From: Mesorhizobium sp. J428
GTDB lineage: Bacteria; Pseudomonadota; Alphaproteobacteria; Rhizobiales; Rhizobiaceae
Direction of reading: 5' to 3'
NCBI RefSeq assembly: GCF_024699925.1
Contig: NZ_JAJOMX010000001.1
Span: 4,626,001 to 4,690,000 of the forward strand
DNA: 64,000 bases
Below the pieces are notes generated by a model. That model searched no databases. It saw only the letters and a program-made list of their open reading frames with translations, and was not told the origin of the DNA. A program made the position numbers and the translations under genes. Shown piece after piece: positions 55,292 to 64,000 of this stretch. The stretch's first letter is position 1. Each line of letters opens with the position of its first letter.

Positions 55292-55538
55292 CGGGAACCC
55301 TAGACCAAATTTCACATGCTTGTCACGAAGAATTTTGCTGTGAAACCGGCATTGATGTGGTGCGCTGCACAATGAAGTCGCATGTGCTGCCGACTAAATG
55401 ATCAAAAAGCCGGGGGCTAGCTCCGGGCGGATGCGGGCGGGTTTTCATTTCGCCATGAAATCGCTATGAAGCGCGCGCAAATCCTGCCCGGATGCCGTTC
55501 GATTCCGTCCGGGCGCGTCCTCCCTCACGGAATAGATG

Positions 55539-56866
55539 ATGCGTCTGTCGCGCTACTTCCTGCCGATCCTTAAAGAAAATCCGCGCGAGGCCGAGATCGT
55601 CTCGCACCGCCTGATGCTGAGGGCGGGCATGATCCGCCAGCAGGGGCAGGGCTCCTTCACGATGCTGCCGCTGGGCAAGCGCGTGCTGGACAAGGTGTGC
55701 CGCATCATCCGCGAGGAGCAGGATCGCGCCGGCGCCCTCGAAATCCTGATGCCGACCATCCAGTCGGCGGAGCTGTGGAAGGAAAGCGGCCGGTCAACGA
55801 CTACGGCAAGGAGATGCTGCGCATCAAGGACCGCCAGGAGCGCGATCTTCTCTACGGCCCGACCAACGAGGAGATGGTGACGGAGATCTTCCGCGCCTAC
55901 GTCAAGTCCTACAAGGACCTGCCGCTCAATCTCTACCATATCCAATGGAAGTTCCGTGACGAGGTGCGGCCGCGCTTCGGCGTGATGCGCGGGCGTGAAT
56001 TCCTGATGAAGGACGCCTATTCTTTCGACCTCGACTATGAGGGCGCTCGCGCGGCCTACAACCGCATGTTCGTCGCCTATCTGCGCACCTTCACCCGCAT
56101 GGGCCTGAAGGCGATCCCGATGCGCGCCGACACCGGCCCGATCGGTGGCGATCTTTCGCATGAATTCATCATTCTCGCCGACACCGGCGAGAGCCAGGTG
56201 TTCTGCCGCAAGGAATTCCTCGAGCTTGCCGTGCCCGGCGAGACTGTCGACTTCGGCAACGACGCCGAGATCGCCGGCATCGTGAAGGACTGGACGACGC
56301 CCTACGCCGCGACCGACGAGATGCATGACGAGGCCGCCTGGGATGCGATTCCCGAGGACGAAAGGCTTTCTGCTCGCGGCATCGAGGTCGGACACATCTT
56401 CCACTTCGGCGAGAAGTATTCGAAGCCGATGGGCGCCAAGGTGCAGGGCCCCGACGGCAAGGAGCACTTCGTCTCGATGGGCTCCTACGGCATCGGCCCG
56501 ACGCGCCTGATCGCGGCGATCATCGAGGCGAGCCATGACGAGGCCGGCATCATCTGGCCGGAGAGCGTGGCGCCATTCGAGGTGGTGATCATCAACATGA
56601 AGGCGGGCGACGCCGACTGCGATGCAGCCTGCGAGCAGCTTTATGCAGCCTATCAGGCAGCCGGCGTCGACGTGCTCTACGACGACACCGACCAGCGCGC
56701 TGGCGGCAAGTTCGCCACCGCCGACCTGATCGGCATCCCCAACCAGGTGATCGTCGGGCCGCGCGGCGTGGCCGCAGGCGAGGTCGAGCTCAAGCGCCGC
56801 GCCACCGGCGCGCGCGAGACGACGAAGCTCGCCGACCTGCTCGCCTTCATCGGGACGACGGCATGA
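55539..56866 (+). CDS. proS: prolyl-tRNA synthetase (apparent frameshift near 55793)
   Basis: Class II aminoacyl-tRNA synthetase of the short bacterial type without the INS editing domain, about 442 aa. It includes [36 protein letters not shown], motif 2 ([37 protein letters not shown] region) and motif 3 ([16 protein letters not shown]). The frame breaks after WKESGR and continues as [17 protein letters not shown]. One G missing from a GG(G) run at about 55793 explains this. Because the gene is essential, a sequence error is far more likely than a pseudogene. The lolC start overlaps its stop. Confidence 0.93.
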
Positions 56867-58179
56867 CCGACGCGGCCGCCGCCTCGCAGCCTGTGCGCGC
56901 CGGCAAGGCGACGCCCGCGGGCGCCGGCCCGTTCTCGCTGTTCGAGCGCATGGTCGCCTGGCGCTACCTCCGTTCGAAGCGCAAGGAGACGGTGATCTCC
57001 GTCATCGCCTCGATCTCCTTCGTGGGCATCATGCTGGGCGTGGCGACGCTGATCATCGTCATGGCTGTGATGAACGGCTTCCGCACCGAACTGCTGACCC
57101 GCATCCTCGGCATCAACGGCCATCTGATCATGCAGCCGATCGACCGGCCGCTGGATGACTACGCCGAGGTCTCGGCGCGGATCGCCGGGGTGCCGGGCGT
57201 GAAGTTTGCGATGCCGCTGGTGGAGGGCCAGGTGCTGGCGCAGGGGCGCCAGGGCACCAACGGCACAGGCGCGCTGGTGAAGGGCATCCGCGAGGCCGAC
57301 CTGAAGAACATTTCGCTCGTCGCCGGCAATGTGCGCCAGGGCGAGTTGAACGGCTTCGATGCCAGTGAGGGTGTCGCGATCGGCACACGTATGGCGGAGA
57401 ATCTCGGCCTCGGCATCGGTGATTCCATCACGCTGGTCTCACCCGACGGCGATGTGACGCCGCTCGGCGTCAATCCGCGTGTGAAGGCCTATCCGGTGAC
57501 CGCGATCTACGAGATCGGCATGTCGGAATACGATTCGCTGATCGTCTTCATGCCGCTGGCGGAGGCGCAGCTCTTCTTCAATTCCGAAGGCGTGGCGCAG
57601 ACGATCGAGATCTTCGTCGACGACCCCGACAAGGTGGACGAGCTGAGAGAGCCGATCGAGGCGGCGGCGCAGCGCCAGCTTTACCTCACCGACTGGCGCT
57701 TCCGGAACCAGACCTTCTTCTCGGCGCTCCAGGTCGAGCGCAATGTGATGTTCATGATCCTGACGCTAATCGTGCTGGTGGCGGCGCTGAACATCATCTC
57801 CGGCCTGATCATGCTCGTGAAGGACAAGGGTCGCGATATCGCCATCCTGCGGACCATGGGTGCGACGCGCGGGGCGATCATGCGCATCTTCATGATGACG
57901 GGGGCGGCGATCGGCATGACCGGCACGTTGGCCGGCGTCATCCTCGGCATCATCGTCTGCCTGAACGTCGAATCGATCCGGCAGTTCTTTTCCTGGATTT
58001 CGGGCACCACAATCTTCAATCCGGAACTCTACTTCCTGTCGAAGCTGCCGGCCGAGATCAACATGAGCGAGACGGTGTCGGTGGTGGTGATGGCGCTGGC
58101 GCTGTCCTTCCTGGCGACCATCTTCCCCGCCTGGCGGGCCGCCCGGATCGATCCCGTCGAGGCATTGCGCTACGAATGA
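56863..58179 (+). CDS. lolC: lipoprotein-releasing ABC transporter permease LolC/LolE
   Basis: 438-residue permease with four helices. A short N-terminal cytoplasmic stretch ends [18 protein letters not shown]1 is [22 protein letters not shown]. The large periplasmic domain covers about 80–290 (ending [22 protein letters not shown]), and the last three helices end in [24 protein letters not shown]. With LolD it extracts lipoproteins from the inner membrane for LolA. Overlaps of 4 bases with both proS and lolD indicate one transcript. Alphaproteobacteria generally use a single LolC/E-type subunit (LolF-like). Confidence 0.93.
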   Translation: MTDAAAASQPVRAGKATPAGAGPFSLFERMVAWRYLRSKRKETVISVIASISFVGIMLGVATLIIVMAVMNGFRTELLTRILGINGHLIMQPIDRPLDDYAEVSARIAGVPGVKFAMPLVEGQVLAQGRQGTNGTGALVKGIREADLKNISLVAGNVRQGELNGFDASEGVAIGTRMAENLGLGIGDSITLVSPDGDVTPLGVNPRVKAYPVTAIYEIGMSEYDSLIVFMPLAEAQLFFNSEGVAQTIEIFVDDPDKVDELREPIEAAAQRQLYLTDWRFRNQTFFSALQVERNVMFMILTLIVLVAALNIISGLIMLVKDKGRDIAILRTMGATRGAIMRIFMMTGAAIGMTGTLAGVILGIIVCLNVESIRQFFSWISGTTIFNPELYFLSKLPAEINMSETVSVVVMALALSFLATIFPAWRAARIDPVEALRYE

Positions 58180-58853
58180 GCACTGTTCTCGAACTCAAGG
58201 CGGTGCAGCGCCATTACGACCAGGGCGACGAGCACCTCGCGATCCTGGCCGATGCCGATTTCTCGCTGTCGAGAGGCGAGATGGTCGCGCTGGTTGCGCC
58301 GTCCGGCGCGGGCAAGTCGACGCTCCTGCATCTCGCCGGCCTGCTCGAGCGGCCGAATGCGGGCGACGTCGTCCTCAACGGCCGCGCCTGTGGCGCACTG
58401 AGCGACGACGAGCGGACCGCGATCCGCCGCAACGAGGTCGGTTTCGTCTACCAGTTCCATCATCTCCTGCCCGAGTTCACGGCGCTGGAGAACGTGATGA
58501 TGCCGCAGATGGTGCGCGGTCTCGACCGCACGGAAGCGGCCCGCCGCGCCGCCCAGCTCCTCGACTACATGCGCGTCGGCCCCCGCGCGCAGCATCGGCC
58601 GTCCGAACTCTCCGGCGGCGAACAGCAGCGCGTCGCGATCGCGCGCGCGGTTGCAAATGCGCCGTCGCTGCTGCTCGCAGACGAGCCGACCGGCAATCTC
58701 GATCCCGACACCGCAGTCTACGTCTTCGAGGCGCTGGAGGCGCTGGTGCGGCAGTCGGGGCTCGCGGCGCTGATCGCGACCCACAATCACGATCTCGCTG
58801 CCCGCATGGACCGTCGCGTCACGCTGCACGGTGGCAAGATCGTCCCGCTCTGA
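58176..58853 (+). CDS. lolD: lipoprotein-releasing ABC transporter ATPase
   Basis: 225-residue ATPase. Walker A is [11 protein letters not shown], the Q-loop is [20 protein letters not shown], the signature is [15 protein letters not shown] and Walker B is [12 protein letters not shown]. The LolD-specific segment [10 protein letters not shown] is present. It is coupled to lolC by an ATGA overlap. A small hairpin with T5 follows at 58896. The usual rhizobial neighbour dnaE is not next in this window. Confidence 0.95.
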   Translation: MSTVLELKAVQRHYDQGDEHLAILADADFSLSRGEMVALVAPSGAGKSTLLHLAGLLERPNAGDVVLNGRACGALSDDERTAIRRNEVGFVYQFHHLLPEFTALENVMMPQMVRGLDRTEAARRAAQLLDYMRVGPRAQHRPSELSGGEQQRVAIARAVANAPSLLLADEPTGNLDPDTAVYVFEALEALVRQSGLAALIATHNHDLAARMDRRVTLHGGKIVPL

Positions 58854-58895
58854 GCGGACGCCTCATTCTCCGACATTAACCATGACGCAACGTCT

Positions 58896-58915
58896 GCCGG
58901 CCCCGGCGGGCTTTT
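58896..58915 (+). terminator. possible terminator after lolD
   Basis: GCCGG-CC-CCGGC (58896–58907), GGGC and then TTTTT (58912–58916). The stem is short, 43 bases after the lolD stop, so strength is moderate. Confidence 0.5.
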
Positions 58916-58939
58916 TGCCATTGACGCATGAACAGAAGT

Positions 58940-58965
58940 GGAACAAAATAAAAACATAACCAGTT
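58940..58965 (+). promoter_or_regulatory. possible EcfG-type stress promoter before the 28-residue ORF
   Basis: GGAAC at 58940–58944 is followed after 17 bases by AGTT (one mismatch from the CGTT expected for the alphaproteobacterial general-stress sigma factor). It lies 17 bases before the small ORF start. A housekeeping reading (TTGACG at 58921 with an AT-rich -10) is equally possible. Confidence 0.25.
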
Positions 58966-58981
58966 TTTAGGAGAATCTTCC

Positions 58982-59068
58982 ATGACCGACATGATCCAGG
59001 ACGTCGTCGCGCTGGTTTCCGTCAGCACCTTTCTCGTCTCGCTCGCCATGTGGATCGGCGCATTCTGA
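58982..59068 (+). CDS. very small hydrophobic protein (28 aa)
   Basis: The 28-residue frame starts MTDMIQDVVALVSVSTFLVS and ends MWIGAF, after ATG 58982. TTTTTAGGAGAATCTTCC precedes it and contains a good AGGAGA site. The centre is one hydrophobic helix, so it is probably a tiny membrane protein. It stands alone between the lolD terminator and the protease fusion gene, behind an AT-rich promoter-like region. It is too short for usual gene calling. No family is recognised. Confidence 0.5.
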   Translation: MTDMIQDVVALVSVSTFLVSLAMWIGAF

Positions 59069-59170
59069 TTCCCGCTTCAAAGCTGCGTGATCGCCGCCGG
59101 CGCGGCGCTCGCGCTTAAACGTTTCTTCCACATCTTGCCGTAGCGTCCCGCCGAAACAGGGATGCATTCG

Positions 59171-60424
59171 ATGGCAGGCTGGACGGCCACGGCGCTGATC
59201 GTCGTCAATCTCGGGCTGATCTTCCTGCTGATCGCGGCACCGCTTGGCATCCGCACGATCAGCCGGAGTTTGCGCATCAAGGCTCCCGCCGCGCGGGTGT
59301 GGAACGCGGTCTATCCGCTGGGCGGGGAGGCCGGTTGGTCCGGCGAGATCGTCTCGGCCGAGCCAGTCGAGGGGCAGCCCGGGCGGGCCCGCCTCGTCAC
59401 CGACTGGGAAGGGCGCGACGGCCAGCCGATCGACCGCGTCGCGGAGCTTTCGGACGTGGTTCCGGGCCGGTCCTTTGCGATGCGCGTCGTGGAGGACAGT
59501 TCGCTCGATGCCGGCTTCTGGGCGACGTTTTCGCAACAGGTCGCGCTCGAACCGGAGGGCGAGGGCGTCCGCCTGACGATTTGCCAGACCGATTCGTACC
59601 GGGGCGCTGCGTTCCTCGTCTTCCGCTACTTTGCGCTGCGCCGCATGATGGCCAAGCTGAAGCGCTGGGCAGAGACGGGCGAGTATCGCCGCGGCGGCAT
59701 GTTCGAGCACCCGCTGACGCAGGTCGCGATGGCGGCGGCCTCGGTGATGATACTGTGGTCGCTGACCGGCTTCACGGTCGGCGGGCTGGCCTTCGCGGTG
59801 ATGATTACCGTGGTGGTGGCCCTACACGAGCTCGGCCACATGGCCGCCTTCCGCGTCGCCGGCCACCGGCGCACGCGGATGATCTTCATCCCGCTGCTGG
59901 GCGGCATCGCCATCGGCGGCCGGCCGCACAACAGCCATTTCGAGGTCGCCTTCGTGGCGCTGATGGGCGCGGGCTTTTCCGCTTTCCTCGTGCCGCCGCT
60001 GGTGCAGGCGGGCGTGTTCGCGGCGGCGAGCGGCAATGTGCACGGCGGCAACTTCATGGCCGCGCTCGTTGGCTGCATCGCCCTGTTCAACCTCGCCAAC
60101 CTGGTGCCCGTGTGGAAGTTCGACGGTGGCCAGGTGCTGCGGCAGATCTGCCCGCCGGGCCCGGCGCTCGCGGCGAGTTCCTTCGCTTTGCTCGGCCTGT
60201 TTCTCGGGGTGGGCTGGCTGGCGGGGTTCTCGCCGGCGATCGTACTCGTCTCGGGCGGTGTCTTCGCGGCGCTGAGCCTGATGACGTCGGGCGACGCGGT
60301 GAAGCCGCGCCATGCGCTAGTGCCGCTCGATCGGCGCGGCAGGGCAGCACTTGCCGCAGCCCTCGTGGCCGTGATCTTCATCCACGGATCGGGCGTCATC
60401 TGGGCGTTCAACCACTTCGCGTGA
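59171..60424 (+). CDS. SRPBCC–site-2-protease (M50-like) fusion membrane protein
   Basis: 417-residue protein. An N-terminal helix (ALIVVNLGLIFLLIAAP) is followed by an SRPBCC/START-like domain (about 30–165, SLRIKAPAARVWNAVYPLGG… VALEPEGEGVRLTICQTDS). An intramembrane metalloprotease-like part has the zinc motif HELGH (about 219–223, in VVVALHELGHMAAFRVAGH) and the third ligand in LVPVWKFDGGQVLR. I chose the second ATG (59171), nine bases after AGGG; 59162 is the alternative. The catalytic residues appear intact. An SRPBCC domain in front of an S2P core is unusual. The substrate is unknown. Confidence 0.82.
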   Translation: MAGWTATALIVVNLGLIFLLIAAPLGIRTISRSLRIKAPAARVWNAVYPLGGEAGWSGEIVSAEPVEGQPGRARLVTDWEGRDGQPIDRVAELSDVVPGRSFAMRVVEDSSLDAGFWATFSQQVALEPEGEGVRLTICQTDSYRGAAFLVFRYFALRRMMAKLKRWAETGEYRRGGMFEHPLTQVAMAAASVMILWSLTGFTVGGLAFAVMITVVVALHELGHMAAFRVAGHRRTRMIFIPLLGGIAIGGRPHNSHFEVAFVALMGAGFSAFLVPPLVQAGVFAAASGNVHGGNFMAALVGCIALFNLANLVPVWKFDGGQVLRQICPPGPALAASSFALLGLFLGVGWLAGFSPAIVLVSGGVFAALSLMTSGDAVKPRHALVPLDRRGRAALAAALVAVIFIHGSGVIWAFNHFA

Positions 60425-60428
60425 ATAC

Positions 60429-60884
60429 TCAGCGGTCCTTCACCGTCTCCATCGCGACATAGGTCGAGGTCTGCGCCACGTGGGGCAGAGCGGAGATGCG
60501 CTCGCCCAGCACCCGCCGGTAGGCGCCGATGTCGCGGGTGCGCACCTTGAGCAGGTAGTCGAAGTTGGCCGCGATCATGTGGCACTGCTCGATCTCCGGC
60601 ACGAGGCGGACCGCGCGGTTGAAGGCATCGAGCGCGTCAGAACGGGTGTCCGACAGCTTGACCTGCACGAAGGCGACATGGCCTTCGCCCATCTTCTCGC
60701 GGTCGACGATCGCCTGGTAGCCGCGGATGTAGCCGCTCTCCTCGAGTTTTCGCACCCGCGCCTGCACCGGCGTCTTCGATAGGCCGACCTTGGCGCCGAG
60801 CGCGGCCATGGAGAGACGCCCGTCCGCCGAAAGCGCGGCGATGATGTTGCGATCGATGCGGTCCAGATGGTCTGTCGTTTCCAT
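60429..60884 (-). CDS. putR: Lrp/AsnC-family regulator PutR
   Basis: 151-residue regulator with an N-terminal HTH (DRIDRNIIAALSADGRLSMAALGAKVGLSKTPVQARVRKLE) and a C-terminal RAM ligand domain (VAFVQVKLSDTRSDAL, EIEQCHMIAANFDYLLKVRTRD). It is divergent from putA with a 134-base gap. In Agrobacterium and Rhodobacter, PutR is the Lrp-type activator of putA in response to proline; the same arrangement supports the name. PutA here has no DNA-binding domain of its own, which makes a separate regulator necessary. Confidence 0.9.
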   Translation of the reverse strand: METTDHLDRIDRNIIAALSADGRLSMAALGAKVGLSKTPVQARVRKLEESGYIRGYQAIVDREKMGEGHVAFVQVKLSDTRSDALDAFNRAVRLVPEIEQCHMIAANFDYLLKVRTRDIGAYRRVLGERISALPHVAQTSTYVAMETVKDR

Positions 60885-61018
60885 GCTTGGTGCTCATTCA
60901 TAGCGGGACAGGCCACAAGATCAGTGCGTTCGGCCTGCCGCGTCAAGATGTTTGGACCGGCGCGGGTTTTGCGCCATGCTATCCTCGCGCGTTCATTCCA
61001 TCCGGGGCCTGACCATCG

Positions 61019-64000
61019 ATGCCGACGCTCGCATCCATCCGCGACACCTTGCGCGAAAACTATCTCGTCGAGGAGGACGCGGCGCTGACGGCGCTGGTCG
61101 AGGGAGCGGCACTGAGCCGGGAGCAACGGGCGGCGATTTCCGCCCGCGCGGTCAAGCTGGTGGAGGCGGTGCGCGCCTCGGCCGATCCGAAGCTGATGGA
61201 AGTGTTTCTGTCGGAATACGGCCTCTCCACCAAGGAGGGCGTGGCGCTGATGTGCCTGGCCGAGGCGTTGCTGCGCGTGCCGGACGCCGAGACGATGGAC
61301 GATCTGATTCAGGACAAGATCGCGCCGCACGACTGGTCGGCGCATTCGGGCGAATCGAGCTCGATCTTCGTCAACGCCTCGACCTGGGCGCTGGCTCTGA
61401 CAGGCCGCGTGCTGGACGAGGGCGAGGGCGGCATCGAGCGGACGCTGCGCGGCATGGTGCGCCGGCTGGGCGAACCGGTCATCCGCACCGCCGTGTCGGC
61501 GGCGATGCGCGAGATGGGCGAGCAGTTCGTGCTCGGCCGCACCATCGAGGAGGCGGTGCGCCGCGGCAAATCCTACACAAAGAAGGGCTATCTCTATTCG
61601 TTCGACATGCTGGGCGAGGCCGCGCGGACGGAAGCCGACGCGCTGCGCTATCTTCACGCCTATGCCGACGCGATTTCCTCGCTCAACAGCGGCTCGAGCG
61701 GCACCAACATCCGCTACAATTCCGGCATCTCGGTCAAGCTGTCGGCGCTGCATCCGCGCTATGAGCAGGCGCAGCGCGAGACGATGCTGCCGGTGATGAC
61801 CGAGCGGCTCTTGTCGCTGTGCGTTGCCGCCCGCCATGCCCGCATGGGCCTCAACATCGACGCCGAGGAGGCGGACCGGCTCGACCTGTCGCTCGACGTC
61901 ATCGAACGCGTGCTGGCCGATCCGGAACTGACCGACTGGGACGGCTTCGGCGTCGTGGTGCAGGCCTATGGCCGGCGCGCGCCGCATGTCATCGACTGGC
62001 TCTACGCGCTGTCGAAGCGGCTCGACCGGCGCATCATGGTCCGGCTGGTCAAGGGCGCCTACTGGGACACGGAGATCAAACGGGCGCAGACGCTGGGGCT
62101 CGCCGGCTATCCGGTGTTTACCCGCAAGGCCAATACCGACGTCTCCTACATCGCCTGCGCCAAGAAGCTGATCGGCATGACCGACCGCATCTACCCGCAG
62201 TTCGCCACGCACAATGCGCATACGGTGGCCGCGATCCTGGCGATGGCCGAGGACAAGTCGGCCTTCGAGTTCCAGCGCCTGCACGGCATGGGCGAGGCGC
62301 TGCACGAGGCGGTGCGCGCGAGCGAAGGCACGCGCTGCCGCATCTATGCGCCGGTGGGCGCGCACCAGGACCTGCTCGCCTATCTGGTGCGGCGCCTGCT
62401 GGAGAACGGCGCCAACTCGTCCTTCGTGCACCAGATCGTCGACGAGGAGGTGAGCGCCGAGACAATCGCGCGCGATCCGTTCGAGATCGTGGAGAACCAG
62501 GGCAGCGCGCATAATCCGCTCATTCCTTTCCCGTCCGAGATCTTCCTTCCTGCCCGCCAGAACTCCATCGGACACGACCTCAACGACCCGATCGCATTGT
62601 CGGACATCCATGCCGGGCGTGGACAGTTTTCCGACAAGAACCGCTGGACGGCGGGCGGCGCGGGACGCGAGCGGCCGATCGTCAACCCTGCGAAGCCGAA
62701 CGACATCGTCGGCACCGTGCGCGAAGCGGGCGCGGAGGCAGTGAAGGCCGCCGTCGGCCGCGCGGTCGAGGCGTTTCCGGCCTGGGCGGCAACGCCGGCG
62801 GCGGAACGGTCGGCGACGCTGCTGCGCGCCGCCGATCTCTACGAGGCGCACGAGGCCGAGTTCCTGGCGCTGTGCACCCGCGAGGCGGGCAAGACGCTCG
62901 CCGACGGCGTGGCGGAACTGCGCGAGGCGGTCGACTTCCTGCGCTACTACGCGGCGGAGGCCGCGAAGGCGGAGGTGGGGACTTCCGCGCGCGGCGTGAT
63001 CGCCTGCATCTCGCCGTGGAATTTTCCGCTGGCGATCTTCACCGGCCAGGTGGCGGCGGCGCTCGTCACAGGCAATGCGGTGATCGCCAAGCCCGCCGAG
63101 CAGACGCCGCTGATCGCCGCGCGGGCGGTCGCGCTGCTGCACGAGGCGGGGGTGCCGGAAGACGCGCTGCAGCTTCTGCCGGGCGACGGCCCGTCGGTCG
63201 GCGCGCCGCTGACGGCCGACCCGCGCATTGCCGGCGTCTGCTTCACCGGCTCGACCGAGGTTGCCCGGATCATCGAGCGGCAGCTGGCCGAGACGGCGGC
63301 GCCAGACGCGATGCTGATCGCCGAGACCGGCGGGTTGAACGCAATGGTGGTCGATTCGACCGCACTCCCCGAGCAGGCGGTGCGCGACATCCTGGCCTCG
63401 GCCTTCCAGAGTGCAGGCCAGCGTTGCTCGGCGCTGCGCATCCTCTATGTGCAGTCGGACGTCGAGGACAAGGTGCTGGAGATGCTGACCGGCGCGATGA
63501 AGGCGCTGGTTGTCGGCGATCCCTGGCTCTATCCGACCGATGTTGGGCCGGTGATCGATGTCGAGGCGCGCGACACGATCTCGGCCTATTGCAAGGCGAT
63601 GGCGGCGAAGGGGCGGCTGGTCGCAAAGCTCGACGCGCCGGGCGAGGGGCTGTTCGTGCCGCCGCACATCTTCCGCGTCGACGGCATCGCCGAGATGGAG
63701 CGCGAGGTGTTCGGCCCGGTGCTGCACGTCGCGACCTTCGAGCCGGAGGAGCTCGACCTCGTGGTGGCGAACATCAACGGCAAGGGCTACGGCCTGACTT
63801 TCGGCCTGCATACCCGTATCGAGGCGCGCGTGCAGCGGGTCATCGACCGCATCCATGCCGGCAACGTCTACGTCAACCGCAACCAGATCGGCGCGGTGGT
63901 GGGCTCGCAGCCCTTCGGCGGCGAGGGCTTGTCGGGCACGGGCCCCAAGGCCGGCGGACCGCATTACCTGCGCCGCTTCCGCACCTCGGCGGTGGCCACG
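61019..64000 (+). CDS. putA: bifunctional proline dehydrogenase/P5C dehydrogenase PutA (partial, cut by window edge)
   Basis: Open from ATG 61019 to the right edge (994 codons); an in-frame TGA lies just upstream, so this is the first start. Proline dehydrogenase region: GKSYTKKGYLYSFDMLGEAA, GISVKLSALHPRYEQAQ, VRLVKGAYWDTEIKRAQ and FATHNAHTVAAI. P5C dehydrogenase region: VIACISPWNFPLAIFTGQVA, CFTGSTEVARII, the catalytic Glu in AETGG and the Cys in AFQSAGQRCSALRI. The segment AETGGLNAMVVDS has Leu where Gln is usual. It lacks the ribbon-helix-helix domain of E. coli PutA. It converts proline to glutamate at the membrane. Only the C-terminus is missing. Confidence 0.95.
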   Translation, partial: MPTLASIRDTLRENYLVEEDAALTALVEGAALSREQRAAISARAVKLVEAVRASADPKLMEVFLSEYGLSTKEGVALMCLAEALLRVPDAETMDDLIQDKIAPHDWSAHSGESSSIFVNASTWALALTGRVLDEGEGGIERTLRGMVRRLGEPVIRTAVSAAMREMGEQFVLGRTIEEAVRRGKSYTKKGYLYSFDMLGEAARTEADALRYLHAYADAISSLNSGSSGTNIRYNSGISVKLSALHPRYEQAQRETMLPVMTERLLSLCVAARHARMGLNIDAEEADRLDLSLDVIERVLADPELTDWDGFGVVVQAYGRRAPHVIDWLYALSKRLDRRIMVRLVKGAYWDTEIKRAQTLGLAGYPVFTRKANTDVSYIACAKKLIGMTDRIYPQFATHNAHTVAAILAMAEDKSAFEFQRLHGMGEALHEAVRASEGTRCRIYAPVGAHQDLLAYLVRRLLENGANSSFVHQIVDEEVSAETIARDPFEIVENQGSAHNPLIPFPSEIFLPARQNSIGHDLNDPIALSDIHAGRGQFSDKNRWTAGGAGRERPIVNPAKPNDIVGTVREAGAEAVKAAVGRAVEAFPAWAATPAAERSATLLRAADLYEAHEAEFLALCTREAGKTLADGVAELREAVDFLRYYAAEAAKAEVGTSARGVIACISPWNFPLAIFTGQVAAALVTGNAVIAKPAEQTPLIAARAVALLHEAGVPEDALQLLPGDGPSVGAPLTADPRIAGVCFTGSTEVARIIERQLAETAAPDAMLIAETGGLNAMVVDSTALPEQAVRDILASAFQSAGQRCSALRILYVQSDVEDKVLEMLTGAMKALVVGDPWLYPTDVGPVIDVEARDTISAYCKAMAAKGRLVAKLDAPGEGLFVPPHIFRVDGIAEMEREVFGPVLHVATFEPEELDLVVANINGKGYGLTFGLHTRIEARVQRVIDRIHAGNVYVNRNQIGAVVGSQPFGGEGLSGTGPKAGGPHYLRRFRTSAVAT

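Noticed and set aside
55298..55303. CTAGGGTTCC on the minus strand, resembling the start of a guanidine-I (ykkC) riboswitch
   Set aside because: The other conserved ykkC elements are absent downstream and no guanidine-related gene follows; better read as a promoter -10 region of the candidate sRNA.
60575..63964. A very long open frame on the minus strand (over 1100 codons) opposite putA
   Set aside because: The plus-strand frame encodes a clear PutA with all catalytic motifs. The minus frame is rich in Arg/His/Gly, lacks domains, and arises from high third-position GC.

Overview
The window is high-GC alphaproteobacterial DNA, most like Hyphomicrobiales of the Mesorhizobium/Phyllobacteriaceae type. 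The main pointers are a gbpR–chvE–gguA–gguB–gguC locus, heterotetrameric sarcosine oxidase (soxBDAG), the order proS–lolC–lolD, an Atu4866-family protein, PutA with a divergent Lrp-type PutR, and a RIME-like intergenic repeat. No phage, transposon or CRISPR array was seen.

Layout. 1–4241: a MacAB-like export operon (minus strand, permease cut by the window edge) and a PhzF-family enzyme. 4708–4783: tRNA-Lys(CTT). 4965–12565: an MFS transporter, then the gguC/gguB/gguA/chvE sugar uptake operon with divergent gbpR. 12720–17985: small exported proteins around a hybrid histidine kinase and two OmpR-type regulators, one with a degenerate receiver, then an L,D-transpeptidase. 18079–20057: an AraC regulator and a divergent alpha/beta hydrolase. 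20081–28740: a tight seven-gene minus-strand operon (XRE-cupin regulator, GcvT-type dehydrogenase, HAD phosphatase, alpha/beta hydrolase, aminotransferase, DUF2867 protein, second GcvT-type dehydrogenase) that looks like a catabolic pathway for an N-methylated compound. 28884–33146: a nitroreductase, an AraC regulator, an Atu4866 protein behind a 40-residue ORF, and a MarR regulator facing a two-gene beta-propeller/ThiS-like operon across a strong palindrome. 33272–34153: an AT-rich gene with a nuclease-like motif, probably acquired. 34171–39237: soxB-soxD-soxA-soxG. 39406–42266: a mechanosensitive channel and a small exported protein. 42480–49570: a probable polyprenyl-phosphate pentose (D-arabinose-like) cluster. 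49765–52327: a third GcvT-type dehydrogenase. 52477–55032: an OmpA-like lipoprotein and psuK-psuG. 55143–58853: a candidate alpha-r45-type sRNA and proS-lolC-lolD. 58982–64000: a 28-residue ORF, an SRPBCC–site-2-protease fusion, putR and putA (cut by the edge).

The main metabolic theme is catabolism of methylated amines and amino acids: three GcvT-type FAD dehydrogenases, sarcosine oxidase and proline oxidation. Sugar uptake and envelope functions make up most of the rest.

Quality caveat: seven otherwise well-conserved genes carry eight apparent single-site frameshifts, several at short homopolymers and one in proS, which is essential. These are most likely sequence errors. I have annotated the frameshifted genes as single loci.
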